A stretch of DNA of 64,000 bases, from positions 321,260 through 385,259 of the forward strand of contig JH720346.1 in assembly GCA_000231825.2 (NCBI GenBank), read 5' to 3'. Positions 36,554 to 47,426 of this stretch are shown piece by piece. A model generated the notes under the pieces. It made no database searches. It had not been told where the DNA came from and was given only the letters and a program-made list of their open reading frames with translations. The translations under genes and the position numbers were made by a program. The DNA is from Tetrahymena elliotti 4EA. Its lineage: Eukaryota > Ciliophora > Oligohymenophorea > Hymenostomatida > Tetrahymenidae. Position 1 is the first letter of the stretch, and every line of letters begins with the position of its first letter.

Positions 36554-37342
36554 AATATAGTTTTAATCAATAAAAAAGAATTATTCTAAAAATAAAAATT
36601 TCGATCAGCAAAAATTATTCTAAAATGTTTCCAATTTAAAACTCATTCTAAATTTTCTCAGTTAGCATTTGGGTATTACTTTTAATAAATAAATAATTAA
36701 TTTACTTTGCTATTATTGTATATAAAACTCAAAATTATTATTAATCTAAAAGTATTTTTATTTTCTCATCTTTTATTTTGAAATTTCAATTCATCTTTTT
36801 TAAAGAAATTATTGAAGAAAAATATTATAATATGATAAATTAATTACCTTAAATAAAGAAAATTCAAAAATTCTTTTTACTATTTTTTAAATAATTGATT
36901 GTAAATAAATAATTCATAATTTGTATTCTTTTTATTTAATATTTAATTATTAAATTTTAATACTTCAAAATTGTAATGCCAATTTTGATAAATTATTTTT
37001 TTATTTATTTCATATGTAAAAAGGTAACATTTTGTTTGCATTTTAATGGTAATATTGAGAATTTCGCTTTCTATTAGATGAAATTTTTGCAATAGCAAGC
37101 ATAATTTGAAAAAATAAAAGAAACAAACTTAATTACCAAAATTATCTAAAATATTAATAAGCACTTTACAACTAAATAAATCAATTTTATAAATAAATAT
37201 ATTGTTTAAACTTAAAAAACCCAAAAAAAAACCATTCTGATTAGATTATAAATACTAATTACTATTTAGATATCTCACTATTCTAAACGAATAAACAAAT
37301 TCATTATTATTTTTTGTGATTTTAATCATTAAAATTGATCAT
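36554..37342. other. AT-rich spacer, nothing recognised
   Basis: Homopolymer-rich sequence between channel B and the channel-like pseudogene, with no coding signal. Confidence 0.5.
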
Positions 37343-38391
37343 ATGATGCTTTCAGAAAACAACGAACTTAAAAAAGGAGCAGTAATTATGCAGAATTAAT
37401 TTAAGACTAACATGGAGGATGGAGTATTCTAGAAGACAATAAGTTTAGAGGACATGGAAGATGTGTATAAAGAGCAAAAAGCTTAAAGCTAAAGAAATTT
37501 GGATCTTTGTTCTCCTCCTCTAAACTTGAATGATTCTAAAGTTCTATTAGACAATACTACAAAACCTTTTTATTGCTTGGAGGGATAGAATGATTTTTTA
37601 AATACATCAAAAAATAATAACTTTATAAGAGCACAAAAAGCTAAGTTTAATTAATCCCGACAAACATAAAATCATCATAAAAAATATGAACCATAATAAT
37701 TATAATAGGAGAACTAATAAAAATGGTTTGAGAAAATAATCTTAAATAGACAAATTTTATAAACATCGAGACCTATCTAATAGCAATTTAAAAAGTTTTT
37801 TAGAAAGAAAAATGCTAAGGACTTCCGAAATAAGCTAATCTTAATAGATTTATTACCAAAACACTAGAAGTATATAGCAATCAAAAAAATAAGATTAACA
37901 CTTCTTCTAAGAATGGCAGAAGAAGTTTAAATATTAATAGTAAATAGCTGAATAAATACTCATTCATTCATCCTGATTTTATTACAATTTTGTGCTCAAA
38001 GTTAAATAATTTTCATAATTTTAATAAAAACCTGAATCCTATAAAAGCTTTGTAGTAAAGTAGATAAATAGCAAAAGTACAAATTAAATTTTTGAGGGAA
38101 TGGCTTCAATAAATCCATTTGAGAATTTATTTGATAAATAAAAAGATTTTCAAATTTATTTTCCAAGCTTTAATATGGAAAAAATTCTCTCAATGTATAG
38201 GTAAGTTATAATGTGGCTTAAGACTTAGATTAATCAGAATTAAAAGATAAACTTTGCAATCAAGAAGTTTTGCAAAAAATAAAAGAAAATCTTCATGTTT
38301 AGATACTAATTATTAGTTTGAAAAATCTCCTAAAACTCCTTAAATTTTAACTATAGGATCTAAATTTTTGTAAAAATCTCCTCTAATATGA
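37343..38391 (+). pseudogene. Decayed channel paralogue C (ends only, membrane core missing)
   Basis: The left part is an open frame starting MMLSENNELKKGAV that runs for about 200 codons. It is polar and Gln-rich, like the channel N-termini, but I could not align it convincingly. The right part (about 38100-38391) clearly matches the C-terminus of the channels: PFENLFDKQKDFQIYFPSFN, then MEKIL and a KSPKTPQ tail. It is closest to B. The two parts are in different frames, with a TGA between them in the frame of the second. No S1-S6, pore or cyclic-nucleotide-binding sequence lies between. It is read best as an internally deleted and frame-broken copy. A short two-exon gene made from the remains cannot be excluded. 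Confidence 0.6.
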
Positions 38392-38901
38392 TAATTGAAA
38401 TACTCCTGACTTGAAAAACTATTAACATACAGTTTTTAATTTTAATTTTGTTTGTTTGTTTGTTTCTTCCTATTTATTGATATGTGTTTTTTAATACTAC
38501 CAAATAACTCTTCAAAAATCAAGCAATTTTTAAGATTTCCCCTGTTATTGTTAGACAATCTTAATAAATTTATTTCAACAAAAACCAAAATTTTTTTAGA
38601 ATTTTTAAAATATTTAATTTTCTATTTAATTAGCATAAAATTATGCTTTAATATGTTGAATAAACAATTCTTTTTTAAATTTAACCTTTAAAATAAATTA
38701 AAATATATGGATAATAAAATATTTACAAATTAGGTCTTATTTGTGAAGTATAAATAATACCACCTAAAATTTATAGAACAAAGTTTATATTTTTTTTTAA
38801 ATTTAAAAGAAGAGTGTCTTATTATTTTTAAAATTACTTATTAATTAATTGATTGATATCCTATTCAAATTAATACCTAAGAAATTTTTAAAAAGAAATA
38901 A

Positions 38902-41900
38902 ATGTTGTTAAAAAACATAAAATATTTTACGAGTATCAGTGAAGTACTTCAGTTTATTGAGAGATATGAATATATTTTAATTTTTATAAATTTAAAGTTA
39001 CTAAACTCTAATTTCACTTTTTGCTTAAATCTGCATATTAAGCTATGGTAAAATTATTCATTTTTATTTAAAACAATTTAAGTCTAAATTTGACTTTAAA
39101 CATAAGAAAATAATAATGTTCCATTCTGAATTACGCATTTTTTAATAAATAACTATTTTATTTTTTAAGCATTATACTATTCTGGGTTTATTTATTTTAT
39201 TTTAAGTTTTTCTCTGATTCTTTTAATTATTTCTTTTTAATGTTTATTTTTATAATTTTTTTTAAGCTAGAATAATATTAATGAAATGGTTGCATAAGGA
39301 TTAGGACTTGAGTTAGCAAAATGCTCTTATCTCTAAATTTTGACTCTTGATCTCTAGTAAAAATAGCGTTTCAACATTTATAAGAATAAATAAATACTTA
39401 AATTTAAGATGAACTGACATTTCTTGATATTTGTTTAGTTAGCTTATTCATTCATTTTTAATTGTTGTTTTCAGATTTAAAACAAATTTTAAAGCATTTC
39501 TCATTCTTTTAATTATATTTAAAATATCTCTTTATTTTTAAAAGAGGCAATACAATAGGTATTGGTGCTTAAGGAATAGGATCTGGGTTAGCAAAATGCT
39601 CTAATCTCTAAACNNNNNNNNNNNNNNNNNNNNNNNNNNNNNNNNNNNNNNNNNNNNNNNNNNNNNNNNNNNNNNNNNNNNNNNNNNNNNNNNNNNNNNN
39701 NNNNNNNNNNNNNNNNNNNNNNNNNNNNNNGTAAAAATAGAGTTTCAATTCTTCTTTTTTCATTCATTTATTTTGCTTGCTATTTTCAGATTTTATTCCG
39801 ATTATTATTTTGTTTTTCTCATTCTATAAAATAGGTATTTTTATAATTTTTTAAAAGGTCTAATAATTTAGGTGAAAAGGGAGCATAAAAATTAGGATCT
39901 GAGTTAGCAAAATGCTCAAGTATCTACACTTTGACTCTTGATCTCTAGTAAAAATAGTGTTTAAATTATGCATTTTAAATAAACAAATCAATCAAGAATT
40001 TAATATATAATTAACTGTCATTACTTATTTTAAAAAAATTTTTAAAGTAACAATAACATTGGTGAATTAGTTGCATAGGGATTAGGGTCTGAATTAGCAA
40101 AGTGCTCCAACCTCTAGACTTTAACTATAAACCTAGGGTAGAAAAAGTGTTTCGATATTAACATTGAATTTTGGAATGAATATATAGATAAATAAATAAA
40201 AAACCTTTAATCTATTAGTGAGTGACTGGTTATTTTGGGTTGGTTAACTTGATATATATTAGGCTCTCTCATTCTTTAATTTTAATTTTTTCTTTTCAAA
40301 TTTAAATTTTGATTTTTTTAATTGTTTAAAAATTGTATTTATTCTAAATTTTTTATTTTTTCAAGATAGAATAATGTTGGTTAAAAAGGAGCATAAGGAT
40401 TAGGATCTTAATTAAAGTAATGCACTAATCTTTAAAATTTGACTCTTGACCTATCGTAAAATATATTTTCAATCTTAATTACCTACTTTTGAAGGAATAA
40501 AAAATGATTTTAATTTTTCTAGATTGGCTGACTAATTTGGATTTGTTTACTTTTTATTTGTTTGGCTTGCTATTAATTAATTTTATTTTTTTCTGTTTTA
40601 ATTCAAAATTTTATGTTTTTCTCATTCTTTAATACCTTTCTTGATTCAATTTAATTTTTATCATTTTTAAAGGTAGAATAATATTGGAGAAATGGGTGCT
40701 TATGGGTTAGGATCTGAGTTAGGAAAATGCTTTAATCTCTAAACTTTAACTCTTTACCTCTAGTAATAATAGATTATGAAATTTTAATTATTCATTTTTA
40801 TTTGCTCTTCTCAGATTTCCAGATTCTCTTTATTCAATATTATTTTTATAATTTTTCAAAGGTAGAATTTTATTGGCGAAATGGGTGCTTAAGGATTAGG
40901 ATATGGCTTGTCTTAAAGCCCTAATCTTTAAACTTTGACTCTTTACCTCTAGTAAAAATACTGTTTAAATAAAAAAAAAGAGTTTGTACTATTTTATAAG
41001 ACATTTGTTTGGTTCATTAAATTTTATTTGTTTTTTTCAATTTTTATCTTAAATTTTTATATTTTTTTCCATCTAATATTTCTTTGATATGTATTTTTAT
41101 AATTTTTTAAAAGCTACAATAATATTGGTGAAATGGGTACATAAGAATTAGGATCTGAGTTAGCATAATGCTCTAATCTTTAAACTTTGACTCTTTACCT
41201 GGAGTAAATATGGAATTTTAATATTAATTATGCCTTAGAATTAATACAAACAAACTGTTATTGATGAGTGACTACAGACTAATTTAGATTAGTTTACTTT
41301 ACTAGATAGATATTTATTTTATTTATTCATTAATTCTTTTTTTTAATCTTTTCAGAATTATTTAAAATATGTAAAATATTTGTTTATTAAAAGTTTATTA
41401 TTTTTAAAAGATAGAATAACATCAGTGAATTTGGTATATTAGGTTTCGGATTTGAGTTAGCAAAACGCTCTAATCTCTAAAATTTTACTCTTGGCATAGT
41501 GTAAAAATTGTGTTTTAATATTAATTATGCATTTTTAATAAATAAAAATTTTAATTTAAGAGTGACTGAGTGGCTAAATAATTTGGGTGGGTTTTAACTT
41601 TTTATTAGATTTTTTCAATATTTTAAAAGAAATTTTTTAATTTTTTAAATCATTTTTTAGATATTTATATTTTTTTTTTAAAGGTAGAACAATATTGGTG
41701 AAATTGGTGCTTAAGGATTAGGATCTGAGTTATCAAAATGCTCAAATCTCTAAACATTGACTCTTAATCTAGGGTAAAAACAGAGTTTTAATATTAATTT
41801 TTTTATTTTAGAATGAATTAATACAAAAGATTTGATTTGAGCTAATAGAATTTTGGGTGCCTTACTTGATATTTATTATTATTTTTTGCTTTCAGATTTC

Positions 41901-43684
41901 GTTCTATTTTATGTTTTTCTCTTTCTTTAAATATTTCTTTATTCAATATATAATATTATTTTAAAAGTGCTAATAAAATTGGCAGTATTGGCACAATAGG
42001 ATTAGGGTCCGAATTATCAAAATGTTCTAATCTTTAAGCTTTGACTCTCGACCTAGGGTAATATTAACATTAGTTATGTATTTTTAAATAAACAAATAAA
42101 TAAAAACTGTAATAAATGAACAACTGACTTATTTTGGTTGCTTTATTAAATTTTTTTTGCTTTTTTTTATTTGTTCTTTCATTTTTAATTGAGCATTTTA
42201 TGCTTTTTTCATCTTCTTAATTATTAATTTGTTTAATTTTTAAAAGGTAGAACAATATTGATCAAATGGGTGCATAAGGATTAGGATCTGAGTTAGCAAA
42301 ATGCTCTGATCTCTAAACTTTGGCTCTATCCCTTATGTAAAAATAATTTTTCAATATATCTAAATGAATGAATAAATAAATAAGTTAAAAATTTAATTTA
42401 TGAGCGATTGAATGAATGACTAATCTTAGTTTGCTGACTTTTATTAATTATTACTTCTTTTTTGAGGTTTAATTCAAATTGTTATGTTTTCTCATTTTTT
42501 TAAATAATTTTTAATTTAATATTTTATAATTTTTTAATAGGTACAATAATATTGGTGAAATTGGGGCTGAAAGTTTAGGATTTTAGTTATCAAAATGCTC
42601 TAACCTCTAAACTTTGGCTCTTAATCTAAAGTAAAAATAGTTTTTCAATATTATTGATGCATTTTCAATAAACAAATAAAGACTCAAAAAAATGAGCCAC
42701 TTATTTTTTGGGTTGATATAATTGATATTTGCTTGTCTTCCCATTAATTTTATCATGCCATTCGTTTTCAAATTTAACTCAAATTTTTATTTTTTTATAC
42801 TTCTTTATCCAATCTTTATTTTTGAAAAGGTCTAGTAATATAGGCGAATTAGGAGTATAAAGATTAGGATATGAGTTAGCAAAATGCTCAAACATCTAAA
42901 CTTTGACTCTTAACATAGGGTAAATATTGTTTTTAAAAATATGAATTATGCATTATTAAATAAATAAATAAAAACTTTAATTTATGAGTATATGAGAGAC
43001 TGAAAATTTATAGTTAGTTTATTTGATATTTTTTTCTCTCACTCACTCACTCATCCATTCATACATTCATTAATTTTTATTCGTTCTTTTAAAAATTTGT
43101 TTATTAGATATTTAGTTTTATAATTTTTTAAAGATAGAATAATATTGGCCCAATGGGAGCACAAGGGTTAGGATATGAGTTAGCAAAATGCTCTAATCTC
43201 TTAACTTTAGCTCTTTCCCTCAAGTAATCATAGAGCTCCTATATTAATTATACTTTTTGAATGAAAGAATCAATGAATGATTAAATAAATATAAAGACTT
43301 TAATCTACAAGAAATTGACATGGCTTGCTTCTTTGATATTCGTTTAGTTCATTCATTAATTTTTATTTGATACTTTCAAGATTTTATTCAAATTTTAAAA
43401 TTTTTCATTCTTTTAAATATTTCTTTATCTTCTTATTTTTTAAAAGCAGTAATAAAATTGGTGAAACAGGTGCCTAAGGATTTGGATCTAAGCTCGGAAA
43501 ATGCTCAAATCTCAAAAACTTGACAATAGAAATAGGGTAAAAATATTTGTATTTTGGAATGTTTCAGTAGTTATTTTTTTAATTTTTTCATAGATAAAAT
43601 AATATTAGTAAAAGTGGAGGATTAAGATTAAGATCAAGGCTAATAAAAGCAAAAAGATTAATGTTTATTGTTTTGAGAATATGA
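38902..43684 (+). CDS. Leucine-rich-repeat protein 1, one LRR per 90-nt exon
   Basis: The N-terminal exon starts MLLKNIKYFTSISEVLQF and has a partner in LRR gene 2. At least 17 repeat exons follow. Exons begin near 39267, 39545 (cut by the gap), 39858, 40048, 40366, 40673, 40862, 41114, 41411, 41684, 41968, 42247, 42541, 42830, 43134, 43447 and 43594 (last). Each full exon is typically 90 nt, starts in phase 2 and ends in phase 2. It encodes NNIGEMGAQGLGSELAKCSN followed by LQTLTLDL, the ribonuclease-inhibitor-like (NLRC3/RNI) repeat with conserved Asn and Cys. The terminal exon degenerates to basic LRLRSRLIKAKRL and stops at TGA 43682. Acceptors are mostly AAAG, donors GTAAAAATA. There is no kinase or other domain. 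It is a likely cytosolic protein-binding horseshoe whose partner is unknown. Confidence 0.8.
39267..43684 (+). repeat. Tandem LRR exon array 1 (at least 17 copies)
   Basis: The exon sequences are strongly alike, with GGATTAGGATCTGAGTTAGC as the best-kept core. The introns between them (about 100-220 nt) share only loose features, such as TCATTCATT/TTTAATTT tracts and an AAAG acceptor. Spacing of exon starts runs from about 150 to 320 bp. Confidence 0.9.
39614..39730. other. Assembly gap (117 N) inside LRR exon array 1
   Basis: The gap begins inside LRR exon 2, after ...CTAATCTCTAAAC, and ends exactly at a GTAAAAATAG splice donor. The missing end of a single exon would need only about 18 nt. 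The gap may therefore hide whole repeats or have an arbitrary length. Confidence 0.95.
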
Positions 43685-44574
43685 TTATTTTTTAATGAAG
43701 CGGAGACATTACTTACTTTTAAATAATCTAATAATTATCGTATATAATAAAAATAAGTTAAAACTTGTCTGAATATTTAAACTTATTTTTTTATCTTAAT
43801 CTGATTTTCCTTTTTCTTATCTATTTAATTAATTTTTTGTTTAATCTAACAGATCTATTTATTATTTCTTATTAAAAAAAATAAATTTTTATTAACTAAA
43901 ATTATCTAATAATTAAAGAAAAATATTTTTAAAAATATTCTTTTCGATTGTCGCTAATCTCATTTATTTTATGTTTATGAACATTTTTAAAAATGAAGTT
44001 ATTAGAATTATTTGTTGTTTTCAACTAAAAATTAATTTGTCTAAAAACTTAGAAAATATCTTTTAAAGTTTTAATAAATAAAATTCAATCAAAAGAATTT
44101 CTTTTTGAATTGATAGACTAAAAATAAATAATTAATAAAAAACCTAGTTTTATCTTTGAAAAGTAAAAAGATCGATTATATTATTAAGTTATTTTAAAAA
44201 ATGAGTAACAATTTGTAATTACAAGAAATGTAAATAGAATTAATTATCTATCAAAGATTAAAAATACATAATAGATTTTGTATTGATTTATATTTATTTT
44301 AATAATTACTTAACGCAATTAATCTTAGATTAAAAAATAATTAAATCACCAAAAATATATTATCAATTTAACTAACCTTTTAGTTTTTTACAGTGTTCTG
44401 TCAAAATTTTTTGGGAAGTCTAATTAATTTTTCTAAAATTTATTAATTAAAAAAATTTGGCTAAAAGCAAATAAAAAATTGAAAACTAGATTTCATATGA
44501 CTTTAATTAATAAAAAGAAATTTAAAAAGCAAAATATAAATTAATAATTTGAAAAAATAATTTTACGAGAGTTA
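43685..44574. other. AT-rich spacer, nothing recognised
   Basis: This lies between the end of LRR gene 1 and the inverted LRR relics. No coding signal or clear repeat is seen. Confidence 0.5.
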
Positions 44575-45293
44575 AAGAGTCAAAGTTTAGAGATTAGAGC
44601 ATTTTTATAGCTCAGGTAAAGAAAAGTATTAATTGTAAAAAACTAGAAAATTTAAATTAATTTAAAGAACTTTAAAGAAAAGTTAATGAGCTTAAATTAA
44701 ATAAATTTATAGTTTTAAATCATAAATTAAAATCCATATCTCTTAAAAAAATTGTGAGTAATGTTTGAAAACTTTTTTTACACTAAAGAAAGATTCAAAT
44801 TGTAGAATTAAATGCATTCTGCTAATCCTGATCCTAATCGTTCTACTCCAACTTAATCTACATTATTTTCACTTTTAAATAAATTAAAAAACGAGAAAAA
44901 TAAAAATGTGAATTTAATTGTTAAATAATTTATAAAAATGAAAGAGCAAACTATCAAATAAATCTACTAAAGTCTTTTAAATTTAAAAAGTTTTTTTGAT
45001 TCAAACACTAATTTTACAAGAGAGAAAGATTCAAGATCTAGAGGTTTGAGTATTTTGCTAGCCCTAGTCCTAATTTTTATGCTCGAATACAAATTTTATT
45101 TCCCCTTTTTACAGATTTTAAAAAATTAATTCAATAAAAGAAAAAAAAATGAATGAATTTATTTATTTATTTACTCAAAAAGTAATTTTAAATTTAAATC
45201 TGTTTTTACTTGATATCAAGAGTCAAAGATTAGAGATTAGAGCATTTGCTTAACCCAGATCCTAATCCTTATACTTCAGTTTCACCAATGTTA
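44575..45293 (-). pseudogene. Four decayed LRR exons in inverted orientation
   Basis: The minus strand carries LRR exon relics at about 45293-45210, 45105-45022, 44868-44782 and 44615-44575, the last only a half. The first is well kept (NIGETEVQGLGSGLSKCSN, then LQSLTLD) and has plausible splice sites. The next reads AQKLGLGLAKYSNL. The third is more worn (GSGLAE). The fourth keeps only the LQTLTL end. They point at LRR gene 1, so the two sets are convergent. No N-terminal exon of the kind seen at 38902 and 52325 lies upstream; a transposase relic occupies that position instead. It is probably a dead, inverted LRR gene piece. Confidence 0.75.
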
Positions 45294-45523
45294 CTCCTTC
45301 TTTAAAAAATAATAAATAAAAGTAAAGTTAAGAAGAGTCTTTAGAATTAAAAAAATAAGGATTAAAATTTACATTCAAAAAAAATTATTAAATATGATTA
45401 GATTATCAAGTAAATCTATAATTATTTTTTTACTAAAATCTCAATAATTAGAAAACTTTGATATTTTGATATACTTTAATTCTTATTTATTAAAAGTTAC
45501 TAGGCTCTGATTTAAGTTCTTAC

Positions 45524-46529
45524 TCATAAGAATTTCATTCCATCAGCTCTAACAAGGAAGATAACAGTCACTCTATCTTTTTCGTTTCCCTTCATTCTGA
45601 GCTTAACATTTCTTGATCCATTCTCAGCTATAATTCTATCAGGGGTTGTTTACCAGTAAACTGCCACTTAATCGAAGTTGTAGATGTCATAATTTATTTA
45701 TTGTTTCTTCTGATTTTCATTCTTTCTTATAACATTCTACTAAGGTATAAGAAGGCTTAAATTATAGTGTTTTCGGAATTAATTAATAGTTTAAGCTCGC
45801 AAACTAATATTCTCCGAGATGAGGAGCATTTTCAAAAAAAAATGTTATTATAGATTCAGATGTTTGCAGTCATAGATGAAAATATTTCTCGATGTTTAAA
45901 TTTTTCGTGTTTACTTTTCAAAGATCTAATTGAATGTTAATATCTTTTAGGAATTTAGTTAAAAAGCTCATTATCTTTGTACCATTCTCTCAGAGACTTT
46001 CTTGAGACATCTATTTCAGAAGATAGCTGATGATATGATTTTCCACTCTACAATGATTCGATAGCATCAAGCATAAATTTAATTGAATAGGATTTCTTTT
46101 TATTTGGAGTACCTTACTCACTCTCATCAACCATCATCATCATTTATTAGTCAACGTTTTGATTGATCATTTTCTCAGAGTTAGATAAATTTATAGAATT
46201 TAGTTGTTCGCTAGATCTTCAAAATCAGAATCAGATTCAGAACTATCAATGTATGATTATTACTGCTGTAACTGGAACCAGAATCACTTGAATCACTAGA
46301 GTTAGATCCAAATTCAGATTAGGTAAAAGATTATTAAGAATCTTAGGTATCTTTTTTATGATGTTACCTTTTCATTTTGTTTATGATTATCCTTTAATTT
46401 ATTTCTATTGAATTTTAGATAATCAAACACTCTCGTTTTATCGGCATTATTTAAAGAGATTTCGATCTCTTTACTATCTAACAAGTTTTTAATAAATTTC
46501 TAGAATTATATTTGTTTCTAATGCATCAT
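45524..46529 (-). pseudogene. Broken pogo/Tigger-like DDE transposase gene
   Basis: The likely start is ATG 46529 (MMHQKQIQFQKFIKNLLDSK). A Ser/Asp-rich stretch follows (SNSSDSSDSGSSYSS). Then comes a Psq/CENP-B type helix-turn-helix: NKKKSYSIKFMLDAIESL, SYHQLSSEIDVSRKSLREWY. A second DNA-binding-like helical part has NQFRKHYNLSL. The start of a DDE_1 catalytic domain follows: INYDIYNFDQVAVYWQTTPD, then NEKDRVTVIFLVRADG. The Asp of YNFDQ fits the first catalytic acid. The frame stops at TGA 45524-45526 soon after ADGMKFL, so the other two acids are missing. A frame change is also needed near 45880, where no intron borders exist. It was once a Tc1/mariner-superfamily transposase and is now inactive as an enzyme. 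A retained DNA-binding role is possible but unproven. Confidence 0.75.
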
Positions 46530-47426
46530 ATATCAGATATTTGATCATTAATACAAATAAATGAATGAACATTATTAAATATAATTATGAAAGATATACA
46601 CAAAGTAACATGAAATGATGCAATATACTCAATATAGATAATAAATTATCTTACTTTTTAAATTCTTAGAGAGGGGGGAAAATAAATGAATAGAGAGAAT
46701 AACTAAAAATGAATGATGGGAGGGGGGATAAACTACACAATTGACTGTATATGTATATATTATATATGTATTTTATTGAATTTATTATAATATGGATTAG
46801 AAATTAATTATTATCAAATATTATTTCATTCATTATAATTATATTAAAAAATCTATTTTTCGAAATTAAATATTGAATCAAGTCTATTCTTTCTTCATCA
46901 TTAAACATTTAATCTATTTAAAATTTTGCAACATACTTATGTAATCTTCTTAGCAAACAGGACAATTTGTTGTGTTAAAATTATTGTACTTATAAAGATT
47001 ATTTTAGTTTGAACAATCCATTGTTTTATCTCTAATCATTAAATTTTAGATGGTACTTATTAGTTATTTTTAAAAGACTTTAGATTAATAAATATTTAAA
47101 CATTAATAGCCTACTTACTAATATTTGTTAAAGTTCTTTCTATTATTAAATTATTAAAATCAATTTTTTTTCCCAAATAAAAAAAAGTATTCAGAGAATA
47201 GAGAGAAAATAGTTTTAAAATTATAAAAAATTAACTTACTTCTAAAATAAGAACAAATGCAGATTAAATATATTTTTTTAGTTGAATTAAAGTTTTGCTC
47301 TTTGCTTGAAGAAATATTATTATTATTATTTTAATAATTAAGGATCAATCAAATAAATATCATCCCAATTTATTGTAAATTTTAATAAATATTAAGTTAA
47401 TCAACAATTAATCTTGAGCTAATAAA
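46530..47426. other. Spacer upstream of channel D, with G runs and a tiny CPVC-containing frame
   Basis: Two G-rich tracts (GAGGGGGG at 46671-46678 and GGGAGGGGGG at 46718-46727) are odd in this AT background. A 53-codon minus-strand frame (47039-46878) reads ...NTTNCPVCQEDYISM and resembles the CPVC corner of a RING-type zinc finger. It is too short to be a domain. Otherwise the spacer is AT-rich with nothing recognised. Confidence 0.4.

Noticed and set aside
39267..43684. Regularly spaced short repeats considered as a CRISPR-like array
   Set aside because: The repeats are in-frame LRR exons with splice sites, the spacers vary in length and look like introns, and the host is eukaryotic.
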